The notes beneath the pieces are model-generated. The model was not told the DNA's origin, ran no database searches, and was given only the letters and a program-made list of their open reading frames with translations. From assembly GCF_040605455.1 (NCBI RefSeq), contig NZ_JBEXCV010000007.1, positions 1 to 64,000 of the forward strand: a stretch of 64,000 nt of DNA, read 5' to 3'. Below are positions 24,298 through 33,144 of the stretch, in pieces. Each line of letters begins with the position of its first letter. The first letter of the stretch is position 1. This DNA is from Embleya sp040605455 (GTDB taxonomy: Bacteria; Actinomycetota; Actinomycetes; Streptomycetales; Streptomycetaceae). The position numbers and the translations under genes are program-made.

Positions 24298-24987
24298 TCA
24301 GGACCGGCGTTCCGCGATGAACACCGCTGTCGCCTCGGCGGTCACCTCGCCGGCGGCGCGGACCTCACCGGTCGCGAAGCTCTTGCGGCCTTCGCGACCG
24401 GTCCAGCGCCCGGTCAGCTCCAGCGGCACGTCGTAGGGCGTGGCCCGGCGGTAGCGGATGTCCAGCCCGGCGGTCAGCCCGGGTGCCCCGGCCGCGGACG
24501 CGGCGACGCCGAGCAGCTGGTCGAGCACGACCGCCACGATCCCGCCGTGCGCCCGGGCGGGCGGCCCGCCGTGGGCCGCGGTCAGCGTGCAGTGGGCGCG
24601 GATCTCCACCGATTCCGGGTCGGCCGCCGCGTCCGGCCTCGGCTCGACCTCCTCGAAGACCAGCCTGGGCGCCTGCGGGTTGAGTCGACCCGAGCCCATC
24701 TGGGTCAGGTGCTCCAGCCGGCCGTTCGGATACCGGATCAGGGACACCGCCTGCGGGCGTCGGGCGGCGCCCAGCAGTGCGGTCAGCTCGGCGACCCGTC
24801 GGGCCGCGTCCGCGCGCACCGCCGCGTCCACGTCCGTCCACACCACCGCCTCGACCAGGTCCCGCACCCGGTCCGCGAGGTCCAGCGCCTCCGCGCTCAC
24901 GCTGGAGGGTCCGGGCAGCGTGCCGGCCATCAGCTCGGCGAGGGCGGTGGCCGAGGCCGGCGGCAGCGGCCTGGTGTTCGAGTTCAT
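24298..24987 (-). CDS. PaaI-type acyl-CoA thioesterase (hotdog fold)
   Basis: 229 residues. The C-terminal half is a hotdog domain with HGGPPARAHGGIVAVVLDQLLG (HGG plus catalytic acidic residue) and LDIRYRRATPYDVPLELTG. The N-terminal 80 residues are a helical extension. ATG 24987 has GGAGG nine bases upstream. Divergent from an acyl-CoA-ligase-like gene, so the two probably act on related acyl-CoA pools and share a control region. Confidence 0.85.
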   Translation of the reverse strand: MNSNTRPLPPASATALAELMAGTLPGPSSVSAEALDLADRVRDLVEAVVWTDVDAAVRADAARRVAELTALLGAARRPQAVSLIRYPNGRLEHLTQMGSGRLNPQAPRLVFEEVEPRPDAAADPESVEIRAHCTLTAAHGGPPARAHGGIVAVVLDQLLGVAASAAGAPGLTAGLDIRYRRATPYDVPLELTGRWTGREGRKSFATGEVRAAGEVTAEATAVFIAERRS

Positions 24988-25109
24988 ACCCGTACCTCCG
25001 TGACACTTTTCTTGATCTTGCCAAGAATGCGGGCAAAGAATATGACGGTGCATCAGATCTAACGGTCTATCAGATCCGGCGTGACCGGATCTCGGTGAGG
25101 GAGTGCGGC
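24988..25109. promoter_or_regulatory. Divergent promoter region with repeated ATCAGATC
   Basis: The 122-base gap between divergent thioesterase and ligase genes is clearly AT-richer than its surroundings. It contains two direct copies of ATCAGATC, at 25052-25059 and 25069-25076, 17 bases apart, a helical-phase spacing that could place a regulator on one DNA face. Confidence 0.45.
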
Positions 25110-26756
25110 ATGGTGACGATCGCGGAACTCGTGCATCGCCAGTGGGGCGACCAACGGACCGGGCTCCACTTCGAGGATCGAACCTGGACGCACCACGAAC
25201 TCGCCCGAGCCGCCGCCGTCCGGGCGGCACTGCTCACCGAACTGTTGCCGCGCGGCGTCGAGCCGCACGTGGGCGTCCTGCTCGACAACGTGCCCGAGTT
25301 CCCGCACTGGCTCTCCGGCGCGGCGGTGGCGGGCGCCACCCTCGTGGGAGTGAACTCCACGCGGCGCGGCGCGGAGCTGGCGCGCGACATCACGCACGCC
25401 GAGTGCCGGGTGATCGTCACCGAGCGCGCGCACCTGCCGCTGCTGGAGGGGCTCGACCTGGGCATCCCGGCGGAGCGGATCCTGGTGGTCGACGACCCCG
25501 AGTACGACGAACTGCTGCGCCCGTACGCGGACGCCGCGCTGCCCGCCCTGGTCGCGGACCCCGCGGACCGCCTGTTGATCGTGTTCACCTCCGGGTCCAC
25601 CGGCGCGCCCAAGGGCGTGGTCTGCTCGCAGGGCCGGTTGGCCGGCGCCGGGACGGTGTTGTCCGAGCAGTTCGGCTTCGGGCCGGACGACGTCAACTAC
25701 ATCTGCATGCCCATGTTCCACGGCAACGCGTTGATGGCGAACTGGTCGCCGGCGCTGCGGGCGGGCGGGGCGGTCGCGTTGCGCCGGCGGTTCTCGGCGT
25801 CCGCGTTCCTGCCCGACATCCGTCGCTACGGCGCGTCCTACTTCACCTACGTGGGCCGGGCGATCTCCTATCTGCTCGCCACCCCGGAGCGGCCCGACGA
25901 CCGGGAGAACCCGCTGCGCGCCGGGTTCGGCACCGAGGCGGGTGCGGTGGACATGGCGCGCTTCGAAGCCCGCTTCGGATGTGCGCTCACCGAGGGGTAC
26001 GGCTCCTCGGAGGGCGGGATGAGCGTCAACTGGCGGCTGGGCACGCCCGCGGGCGCCGTCGGGCCGTGTCCCGAGCACGCCGCCGTGCTCGATCCGGCGA
26101 CCGGCCGGGAGTGTGCCCGGGCCGAGTTCGACGCGGCGGGTCGGCTCGTCAACGGGGACGCGGCGATCGGCGAGTTGGTCAACACCGGGCGCAACGGGTT
26201 CGAGGGGTACTGGCGCAACGAGGAGGCGTCGGCGGCCCGGGCGCGCGACGGGCAGTACTGGACGGGCGACCACTTCTACCGGGACACGGCCGGATACCTC
26301 TACTTCGCCGCCCGCGCGGACGACAAGCTGCGGGTGGACGGCGAGAACCTGGCGGTGGCCGGCATCGAGGGCATCCTCGCGCGCTTCGCGCCGTTCGAGG
26401 TCGTGGTCGTGTACGGGGTGCCGGACCCGGTGACCGGGGATCAGGTGATGGCGTGCGTGCAGGTGCGCGAGGGCGCCGTGTTCGACCCGCGGGAGTTCGC
26501 CGCCTTCATGGCCGAGCAACCGGACCTGGGCACCAAGATGGCGCCGACGTTCGTGCGGGTGGTGGACGAGGTGCCGACCACCGCGACCAACAAGGTGCAC
26601 AAGGTCGGCCTGCGGCGTGCGGGCTTTCGGGGGGAGGGGCAGGTGTGGTGGCGGCCCGAGCGTGGCGCGGCGTACCGGCTCCTCGACGACGCCGGGCGGG
26701 AGGAACTGCTCGGCCGCTACCGGGCGCACGACCGCGAGGGCGTGCTGGACCTGTGA
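25110..26756 (+). CDS. AMP-dependent acyl-CoA synthetase (FadD-like)
   Basis: 548 residues of the ANL superfamily: P-loop-like FTSGSTGAPKGVV, EGYGSSEGG, the hinge DDKLRVDGENLAVAGIEGIL, and the C-terminal catalytic Lys in TATNKVHKVGL. It should adenylate a carboxylic acid and transfer it to CoA. The closest style is the FadD17-type fatty/steroid acyl ligases of actinobacteria, but the substrate cannot be read from sequence. ATG 25110. Divergent thioesterase and a KstR-like palindrome just downstream fit a lipid or sterol side-chain context. Confidence 0.9.
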   Translation: MVTIAELVHRQWGDQRTGLHFEDRTWTHHELARAAAVRAALLTELLPRGVEPHVGVLLDNVPEFPHWLSGAAVAGATLVGVNSTRRGAELARDITHAECRVIVTERAHLPLLEGLDLGIPAERILVVDDPEYDELLRPYADAALPALVADPADRLLIVFTSGSTGAPKGVVCSQGRLAGAGTVLSEQFGFGPDDVNYICMPMFHGNALMANWSPALRAGGAVALRRRFSASAFLPDIRRYGASYFTYVGRAISYLLATPERPDDRENPLRAGFGTEAGAVDMARFEARFGCALTEGYGSSEGGMSVNWRLGTPAGAVGPCPEHAAVLDPATGRECARAEFDAAGRLVNGDAAIGELVNTGRNGFEGYWRNEEASAARARDGQYWTGDHFYRDTAGYLYFAARADDKLRVDGENLAVAGIEGILARFAPFEVVVVYGVPDPVTGDQVMACVQVREGAVFDPREFAAFMAEQPDLGTKMAPTFVRVVDEVPTTATNKVHKVGLRRAGFRGEGQVWWRPERGAAYRLLDDAGREELLGRYRAHDREGVLDL

Positions 26757-26848
26757 GCCGGTTGTGAGGGGTGCGACCCCGGCCCCGGCATGCCCGCACC
26801 CCCGTGCCGGACATCGCCGCGGAATCGGAGCCGCACCGGCGCTCAGAG

Positions 26849-26862
26849 TAGAACACGTTCTA
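26849..26862. promoter_or_regulatory. KstR-like palindrome
   Basis: TAGAACACGTTCTA is an inverted repeat (TAGAAC-AC-GTTCTA) fitting the published KstR operator pattern TNNAACNNGTTNNA. It lies 124 bases before the DUF5819 gene and 92 bases after the ligase gene, so a role in controlling the downstream pair is possible but unproven; no kstR gene is in the window. Confidence 0.45.
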
Positions 26863-26985
26863 TGGTCACGGAAACCGTCTCGACCGTGTGGTTGGTGACG
26901 GTTCCGGTACGTCCGGCGGACCGGACCCGGTAGCGTGCCGGCAGCACGGGTCCGGACCGGCGGACCCATCGACCACGGGAGAGGC

Positions 26986-27810
26986 ATGCAGTCGCCTGAC
27001 GACGCGGCGCCCGGGCAACCGGCGGATCGGTCGAACCCCGGTTCCGAAGCCGGTGCGACGGCGGTGGGCACCTCGACCGCCGACACGACGGCGGACCGGG
27101 CCCCGGCACCGGATCCGGCCCGGCCACCGGCCTGGATCCCGGCACAGGCGGGGGAACGCGCCCCCGTCGACACACCGATCGAGACGGCGGTGCCCTCCGA
27201 CGAGCGGCGTTCGACCGCGGTGCGTTCGATCTCCGCGCTGTTCGCCGTGCTCGCGATCCTGGTGACCCTGGTCCACGTGTTCTTCGTGTTCCTGCACGTC
27301 GCGCCCGGCAACGCGGTGAGCCAGGACTACCGCAAGCAGACCGGCACCTGGATCTACCCGTACTTCGAGCAGAACTGGGCGCTGTTCGCGCCCAATCCGA
27401 TGTCGGAGAACTTTCGTTTGCAGGCCCAGTCGCGGGTGCGCAACGCGGACGGCACCGTCGTCGAGTCCGGCTGGACCGACCTGACCGGGGACGACCTGGA
27501 CCACATCCGGGGCAACCTCTATCCCAGCAAGGCCGACCAGAACATGATCCGGCGCGCGTGGTCGAGCTACGCCGACGCGCACGACGCCAAGGACGAGTCG
27601 GCGATCGGCACGCGCGGTCCGCTGACCCAGCGCTACCTGCGCCGGATCGTGGTGCACCGGTTCCAGGACGCGGGAGCGAACCGCGGACTCGAATCCGTGC
27701 GAATCCGGGTCGCGACCACGCCGATCGGCAAGCCGGACGCGAAGACCGAGCCGGAAACCTCATACCGCACGCTCGGCTGGTGGGAGACGAAGCCCGATGA
27801 CTTCCGCTGA
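26986..27810 (+). CDS. DUF5819 family membrane protein
   Basis: 274 residues. A disordered Ala/Pro/Thr-rich N-terminus (1-75), one transmembrane helix (SALFAVLAILVTLVHVFFVF), then an extracellular domain with YPYFEQNWALFAPNPMSENF, a motif typical of proteins paired with HTTM membrane enzymes. The domain also has TQRYLRRIVVHRF and ends WWETKPDDFR. Its stop overlaps the HTTM gene start by 14 bases, so the two are translationally coupled and probably form one complex. Molecular role unknown. Confidence 0.8.
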   Translation: MQSPDDAAPGQPADRSNPGSEAGATAVGTSTADTTADRAPAPDPARPPAWIPAQAGERAPVDTPIETAVPSDERRSTAVRSISALFAVLAILVTLVHVFFVFLHVAPGNAVSQDYRKQTGTWIYPYFEQNWALFAPNPMSENFRLQAQSRVRNADGTVVESGWTDLTGDDLDHIRGNLYPSKADQNMIRRAWSSYADAHDAKDESAIGTRGPLTQRYLRRIVVHRFQDAGANRGLESVRIRVATTPIGKPDAKTEPETSYRTLGWWETKPDDFR

Positions 27811-29086
27811 GCCGCAGCCGCGCGTCGCGGCGAGTGCGTATCGCCGGGTGGAGGACGCCGTCGGCGGGTGGCTGGTGCGCGCCCTCGACACCGTCAGCAC
27901 CCGTACCTTCGCCGTGCATCAGGCGGCCCTGTTGCGGATCGGCTACGGCCTGGTCTTCCTGGTCGGCCTGCTCCGCGAGTACGTCAACCGCCGGGAGATC
28001 TGGGGTGACCAGTCGGCCTGGTCACCGGACATGGCCCGGGAGTTGCTGGGCGGCATCGGCGGGGTGAGCCTGCTCCTGGAGAGCAACTCGCGCCTGTGGT
28101 TCGAGGGCGTCTACATCGCGGCGATCGTGATCTGCGCGCTGTTCGTGCTCGGGTGGCACACCCGGGCGATGAGCATCATGTTCGCGATCATGGTCGTGTC
28201 CTTCAACAGCCGGTCCATCCTGATGACCGACGGCGGCGACACCGTCCTGCTGCTGATGGCGATCTACCTCGCATTCACCGCGTGCGGACGGGTGTGGTCG
28301 CTGGACGCGCGCCGGGCCAGGCGCACCGGGATCCGCCCGGGCACCGGCCCCGGACACGAGGTCGGCGTGCTGGTCGCACTGATCGCGATGGTCGCGCTCG
28401 GCACCACCTGCCGCGGTGACTCGTGGTCCCTGGATCCCGAGTTCTCCTTCGCGTTCGTCTGCCGCTGGATCTGGATCCCCGGGATAGGGGTCGCCTTCGG
28501 CGCGCTGTGGCGGCTGCCGCGCCAGGTCGAACAGGTACGAGCCGGCCTGGTGACCGTCGTGCACAACTGCGCGCTGTTCGTGATCGCCGCCGAGGTGTGC
28601 TTCATCTACGGCGCGGCCGGGCTGTACAAGGTGCAGGGCTCGTACTGGCAGGACGGCACGGCCATGCACTACGTGCTGAACCTGGAGTACTTCGCGCCGT
28701 GGCCCGGGCTCAGCCACATGCTCGGCGAGAACGCGGAGATGGGCGTGCTGTTGGCCTACCTCACGGTGTTCGTCCAGGTCGGCTTCGTGTTCATGCTCTT
28801 CGCCAAGCGGGTCAAGTACGTCGCGATCGTGATCCTGCTCGGCATGCACTTCGGCATCGCGATCATGTTGGGCCTGCCCGCGTTCTCCGCGTCCATGTCG
28901 GTGGGCGACGCGTTGTTCCTGCCCACCACGTTCCTGATCTGGACCCGAACGCGGGTCGTCACCCGCCTGACGGCTCGGCTGCGCCGCGGGCCGGCCGCGG
29001 CGCGATCGGCACCCGTGGTCGGCGCGGAGCCGCCCGTGCCGGGCACGTCCGAAGGACTCGAAGGAGTGGCCTCGGGCCGGGTCTGA
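27797..29086 (+). CDS. HTTM domain protein (vitamin K-dependent gamma-carboxylase-like)
   Basis: 429 residues with eight or more transmembrane helices and the HTTM layout: LLRIGYGLVFLVGLLREYVN near the start, GGDTVLLLMAIYLAF, YGAAGLYKVQGSYWQDG, and LGMHFGIAIMLG. The HTTM fold is shared with vitamin K-dependent gamma-glutamyl carboxylases; bacterial members have mostly unknown substrates. It overlaps the DUF5819 gene, which likely supplies an extracytoplasmic partner. Confidence 0.85.
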   Translation: MTSAEPQPRVAASAYRRVEDAVGGWLVRALDTVSTRTFAVHQAALLRIGYGLVFLVGLLREYVNRREIWGDQSAWSPDMARELLGGIGGVSLLLESNSRLWFEGVYIAAIVICALFVLGWHTRAMSIMFAIMVVSFNSRSILMTDGGDTVLLLMAIYLAFTACGRVWSLDARRARRTGIRPGTGPGHEVGVLVALIAMVALGTTCRGDSWSLDPEFSFAFVCRWIWIPGIGVAFGALWRLPRQVEQVRAGLVTVVHNCALFVIAAEVCFIYGAAGLYKVQGSYWQDGTAMHYVLNLEYFAPWPGLSHMLGENAEMGVLLAYLTVFVQVGFVFMLFAKRVKYVAIVILLGMHFGIAIMLGLPAFSASMSVGDALFLPTTFLIWTRTRVVTRLTARLRRGPAAARSAPVVGAEPPVPGTSEGLEGVASGRV

Positions 29087-29174
29087 TCCGGCTGTGCCGG
29101 TGGGGTCCCGGTGCCGGCGGCGCACGCCGCCGCCGGGCGTCCGGGACCCGTTCGACAGGTCCTACGCTGCTGTC

Positions 29175-29921
29175 ATGAACCCCCACGAGATGCAGATCCT
29201 CGCGCTGTGGCGGGCCGCCTCGCCCGGGGCGGTGCTGCTCGACGGCTTCCACGCGGTCAAGCACGCGTTGCGGTTCGGCGCCGAGATCGAACTCGTGGTG
29301 ACCACCGACCGGGCGGCCGTCCGTGCCCTGGCCGACGAACTCGCGACCGACGTGGGCGGCTATCTGGAGGAGACCGCGCACGAGGTGTCCGAGCCGTTCC
29401 TGCGCGACCTGGTCCCGCGCGCCGGCCCGACCGGGGTGGTGGCCCTCGCCGCCCGCCCCGAGCCCGAGCCGGCCCGGACCCGCACCGCGCCGACCGTGCT
29501 CCTGGAGAACCCGCGCAACCTGGGCAACGTCGGGGCCGTGGTGCGCCTGGCCGCCGGATTCGGCGTCTCCGCCGTGCTGACCACCGGCGACCTGGACCCG
29601 TGGCACCCGCACGTGGTCCGGGGCAGTGCGGGGCTGCACTTCGCCACCACGGTCGCGCGCGTGACCTCGGACACGTTGCCCGCCGGGCCGATCTTCGTGC
29701 TCGACCCCGAGGGCGCCGACCTGCGCACCACCGAGATCCCGGACGACGCGATCCTGGCGTTCGGCACCGAGCGACACGGTGTCTCGGCGGCGCTGCGCGG
29801 GCGCGCCGACCGGCTCGTGGCCATCCCGATGCGGCCGAAGGTCTCCAGCTACAACCTCGCGACCAGCGTCGGGATGACGCTCTTCCGCTGGTCCACGACC
29901 TCCGCGAACGCACCGACGTGA
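29175..29921 (+). CDS. TrmH/SpoU-family RNA 2'-O-methyltransferase
   Basis: 248 residues. A substrate-binding N-terminal region, then the SPOUT trefoil-knot domain with LLENPRNLGNVGAVVRLAAG (motif 1), LAFGTERHGVS (motif 2) and PMRPKVSSYNLATSVGMTLF (motif 3). It binds S-adenosylmethionine in the knot and methylates a ribose of rRNA or tRNA; target not determinable. ATG 29175 is chosen by family start. Its TGA overlaps the GTG of the MobA-like gene. Confidence 0.9.
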   Translation: MNPHEMQILALWRAASPGAVLLDGFHAVKHALRFGAEIELVVTTDRAAVRALADELATDVGGYLEETAHEVSEPFLRDLVPRAGPTGVVALAARPEPEPARTRTAPTVLLENPRNLGNVGAVVRLAAGFGVSAVLTTGDLDPWHPHVVRGSAGLHFATTVARVTSDTLPAGPIFVLDPEGADLRTTEIPDDAILAFGTERHGVSAALRGRADRLVAIPMRPKVSSYNLATSVGMTLFRWSTTSANAPT

Positions 29922-30775
29922 GCGGCTACGACGCGGTCGTCCTGGCCGGCGGCGCGGCCCGCCGGCTGGCCGGCGCCGACAAGCCGGGCCTGCTCGTGGC
30001 GGGCGTCTCGCTGCTCGACCGGGTGCTCGCCGCGGTTGCCGGGGCCGAGCGGATCGTGGTCGCCGGGCCGCGCCGAGCCACCGGGCACGAGGTGGTGTGG
30101 GTACGCGAGGACCCGCCCGGCGGCGGCCCGGTGGCCGCGCTGGCCGCCGCGCTGCCGCTGGTCCGGGCCGAGGTGGTCGTGCTGCTCGCGGCCGATCTGC
30201 CGTTCGTACCCGCCGAGTTGATCGAGCGCCTGGTTGCCGAGCTGGACCGGGAGCCCGCGCCGGCCGGCGCGGTCGCGGTCGACGCCGACGGGCGCGATCA
30301 GATCCTGCTCGCCGCCTATCGCACCGCCGCGCTCCGGGCCGGCGTCGCGGACCTGGCGCAACCGGCGGGGGTGCCGCTGCGCCGGGTGGTCGAGCCGCTC
30401 GCGCCGCGCCGGATCCGGGCCGATTCCGAAGCTGTGTTCGACTGCGACACCTGGGCGGATGTGCGCGACGCGCGCACACGGTCGGGGAGGATGGACACAG
30501 CCCCGAAGAGGAGAGACATGACTGGCTTGGAAGAGTGGACCGAAGCGGTCAAGCAGGAGCTGGGCATCGAGCTGGACGTGGACATCGCGGCGCTGCTGGA
30601 CATGACCCGGGTGGCGGCGCACAACGTACAGCGACCGGCCGCGCCGCTCACCTCCTTCCTGGTCGGTTACGCGGCGGCGAGTCGCGGTGGTGGCGCGACG
30701 GCGGTGGCCGAGGCACTGCGCCAGGCACAGGACCTCGCCGAGCGCCGTGGTACGGGCTCCGAGCCGGGCGCCTGA
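29918..30775 (+). CDS. MobA-like molybdenum cofactor guanylyltransferase fused to DUF6457 domain
   Basis: 285 residues. The N-terminal NTP-transferase domain (1-190) has VLAGGAARRLAGADKPGLLV (nucleotide-binding) and LLAADLPFV (metal Asp), the MobA pattern that attaches GMP to molybdopterin. After a short linker (RMDTAPKRRDM) comes a DUF6457-like helical domain (EEWTEAVKQELGIELDVDIA). An internal ATG at 30518 preceded by GAGGAGAG could let the DUF6457 part be made separately. Start GTG 29918 overlaps the methyltransferase stop, and the stop overlaps a possible start of the MoeA-like gene, so this is a tightly coupled operon. Confidence 0.85.
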   Translation: MSGYDAVVLAGGAARRLAGADKPGLLVAGVSLLDRVLAAVAGAERIVVAGPRRATGHEVVWVREDPPGGGPVAALAAALPLVRAEVVVLLAADLPFVPAELIERLVAELDREPAPAGAVAVDADGRDQILLAAYRTAALRAGVADLAQPAGVPLRRVVEPLAPRRIRADSEAVFDCDTWADVRDARTRSGRMDTAPKRRDMTGLEEWTEAVKQELGIELDVDIAALLDMTRVAAHNVQRPAAPLTSFLVGYAAASRGGGATAVAEALRQAQDLAERRGTGSEPGA

Positions 30776-30798
30776 TGATCCCTCGGGAGAGTCGGACC

Positions 30799-31989
30799 AT
30801 GACGCGCTCCGAGCCGCACCCGCAGCAGGCATTGGGTTGGCCCGAGGCCCGCGCCACCGCCCGCGCGGCCGGGCGACCGCTGCCCGCGGTCTCCCGCACC
30901 CTGCACCACGCGCGCGACCACGTGCTCGCCCGGCCCATCGTCGCGCTCACCGACCTGCCCTCCTTCGACACCTCGGCGATGGACGGGTGGGCGGTCGCCG
31001 GCCCCGGGCCGTGGCGGGTACGCGGGCGACTGCTGGCGGGCGAGGCGGGTACGGAGATCGGCGTGATGCGCGACGGGGACGCGGTCGAGATCGCCACCGG
31101 CGCGCGGGTCCCGCACGGGGCCACCGCCGTGCTGCGCAGCGAACAGAGCCGGGTCGAGGGCCGCACGCTGTTCGGCGACGTGCACGTCCAGCAGGGCACC
31201 GACATCCGCGCGTGCGGCCAGGAGTGCCGCCGCGGTGACGAGTTGTTGCCGGCCGGCGCCACGGTCACCCCCGGGGTCACCGGGCTGGCCGCCGCCTCCG
31301 GCTACGACGAACTCGTGGTGGTCGACCGGCCCCGGGTGGAACTCCTGGTGCTGGGAGACGAGTTGCTCGACGCGGGGCTGCCTGGGGAGGGCCGGATCCG
31401 GGACGCGCTCGGCCCGCTGATCACGCCGTGGCTGCGTACGCTCGGCGCCGACCTGCTGCGGGTTCGCCGGGTGGGGGACAACCTGGACACGCTGCGCGGG
31501 CACGTGAGCGCATCGCGCGCCGACGTGGTGATCACCACCGGCGGCACCGCCGACGGTCCACGCGATCATGTGCACCGACTGCTCGCCGATCTGGAGGCGG
31601 ATGTCCTGGTGGACGGCGTCGCGGTCCGCCCGGGGCATCCGATGCTGCTCGCCCACCTGCCCGGCGAGCGCCCCGGTGCCGGCCGCTATCTGGTCGGCCT
31701 GCCCGGCAATCCGCTGGCCGCGGTGGCCGGCATGCTCACCCTCGCGGTGCCGCTGCTGCGCCGGCTCTCCGGTCGCCCCGAACCGCGCCCGCGCCGGATC
31801 CGGGTCGGCGCCGACATCGCCGGCCACCCGTGCGACACCCGCCTGGTGCCGATGCGCGCGGATCGTCCGCTGGCCTTCTCCGGCCCGGCGATGTTGCGCG
31901 GACTCGCGGTCGCCGACGGCATCGCGGTGGTGCCGCCGGGCGGCGTGCGCGCGGGTGATCGGGTCGAGGTGCTCGGGGCGCCGCGATGA
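30799..31989 (+). CDS. MoeA-family molybdopterin molybdotransferase
   Basis: 396 residues (404 if ATG 30775 is used; 30799 has GGGAGA eight bases upstream). MoeA domains are visible: LPSFDTSAMDGWAV, GDAVEIATGARVPHGA, the MoCF-biosynthesis domain with VELLVLGDELLDAG and VITTGGTADGPRDHV, and GLPGNPLAAVAG. The TGG loop lacks the usual SGGxSxGxxD spelling (TTGGTADGPRD), a divergence shared, as I recall, by an actinobacterial paralogue group. It would insert molybdate into adenylated molybdopterin. Coupled to the MobA-like gene before and the channel gene after (ATGA overlap). Confidence 0.85.
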   Translation: MTRSEPHPQQALGWPEARATARAAGRPLPAVSRTLHHARDHVLARPIVALTDLPSFDTSAMDGWAVAGPGPWRVRGRLLAGEAGTEIGVMRDGDAVEIATGARVPHGATAVLRSEQSRVEGRTLFGDVHVQQGTDIRACGQECRRGDELLPAGATVTPGVTGLAAASGYDELVVVDRPRVELLVLGDELLDAGLPGEGRIRDALGPLITPWLRTLGADLLRVRRVGDNLDTLRGHVSASRADVVITTGGTADGPRDHVHRLLADLEADVLVDGVAVRPGHPMLLAHLPGERPGAGRYLVGLPGNPLAAVAGMLTLAVPLLRRLSGRPEPRPRRIRVGADIAGHPCDTRLVPMRADRPLAFSGPAMLRGLAVADGIAVVPPGGVRAGDRVEVLGAPR

Positions 31990-33134
31990 AGACCGCGCGC
32001 TTTCCCGACGACCGGCCGGCCGATCGCCGCGGGCCGCGCGGCGCGCTCGCCCGACCGCTGCCGACGCTGAAGAAGCGCGCCGACGAACCGGCGGGCCTGG
32101 CCGGTCAGGCGGGCGCGACCGTACACATCCCCAAGGACCGTCCCGGTCCACTCGTGCAGGTGTTGCGCCGGTTCGGGATGGCCCTGCTGGTCCTGGCGGT
32201 CACCATCCTGGTGGTCTACCTCGATCGGGACGGCTATCGCGACGCCGTGGACGAGCACGTCTCACTGCTCGACGCGATTTACTACGCGACGGTCACCCTG
32301 TCCACCACCGGCTACGGCGATATCACCCCCGCCAGTGACGGCGCCCGCCTGGTGAACGTCGTCCTGATCACCCCGCTGCGGGTGATCTTCCTGATCATCC
32401 TGGTCGGCACGACCCTCGAGGTGCTGACCGAGCGCACGCGGGAGCAGTTGCGGCTCAACCGTTGGAGGTCCACGTTGCGCGACCACACGATCCTGGTCGG
32501 CTACGGCACGACCGGGTACAGCGCGGTTCACACGCTGATGGCGCAGGGGATCTCACGCGAGAACATCGTCGTCGTCGACTCCGACCCCGAGGCGGCCGGC
32601 GAGGCGAGCGACGACGACAAGCTCGTGGTGGTATCCGGCGACGCGACCCGGGCCGAGGTGCTGCGCCGGGCCGAGGTGGAACGGGCGCGGAACATCATCG
32701 TCTCGGTCAACCGGGACGACACCGCGGCCCTGGTCACGCTGACGGCGCGGCAGTTGAATCGGCGGGCCTGGATCGTGGTCGCGGTCCGCGAGGACGAGAA
32801 CGCGCCACTGATCCGGCAGAGCGGGGCCGACTCGGTGGTCACCACCGCGAGCGCCGCGGGCCGACTGCTCGGGGTCTCCATGCTGAGCCCGAACGTCGGC
32901 GAGGTGATGGAGGACCTCATGCACTACGGCGAGGGCATGGACCTGGTCGAACGGCCGATCGACAAACGCGAGGCGGGTAAGTCACCGAGCGAATGCGGCG
33001 ATCTGGTGGTGGCCGTGGTGCGCGGACACCGTACGTTGCGGCACGATGACCCTGAGGCGGCGGTGCTCGGTGCGGGTGACCGACTCGTGGTGATCAAATC
33101 GCACAAACCGCAGCCGAAGGCGGGCGACTCATAG
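31986..33134 (+). CDS. Potassium channel family protein with TrkA-N (RCK) domain
   Basis: 382 residues. A cytoplasmic N-terminus, first helix (FGMALLVLAVTILVVYL), pore loop with the selectivity filter TTGYGD, second helix (VIFLIILVGTTLEVL), then a Rossmann-type TrkA-N domain (ILVGYGTTGYSAVHTL, VVVDSD, VVSGDATR) and a TrkA-C-like end (DLVVAVVRGHRTL, LGAGDRLVVI). Builds a tetrameric two-helix K+ channel gated by ligand. The start overlaps the MoeA-like stop as ATGA; a functional link between molybdenum cofactor and K+ transport is not implied. Confidence 0.92.
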   Translation: MKTARFPDDRPADRRGPRGALARPLPTLKKRADEPAGLAGQAGATVHIPKDRPGPLVQVLRRFGMALLVLAVTILVVYLDRDGYRDAVDEHVSLLDAIYYATVTLSTTGYGDITPASDGARLVNVVLITPLRVIFLIILVGTTLEVLTERTREQLRLNRWRSTLRDHTILVGYGTTGYSAVHTLMAQGISRENIVVVDSDPEAAGEASDDDKLVVVSGDATRAEVLRRAEVERARNIIVSVNRDDTAALVTLTARQLNRRAWIVVAVREDENAPLIRQSGADSVVTTASAAGRLLGVSMLSPNVGEVMEDLMHYGEGMDLVERPIDKREAGKSPSECGDLVVAVVRGHRTLRHDDPEAAVLGAGDRLVVIKSHKPQPKAGDS

Positions 33135-33144
33135 GCTGGATGCC

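Noticed and set aside
25110..31989. Secondary-metabolite gene cluster (acyl-CoA ligase, HTTM, molybdenum genes)
   Set aside because: No polyketide synthase, peptide synthetase, terpene or RiPP core gene is present; the genes look like separate metabolic units.
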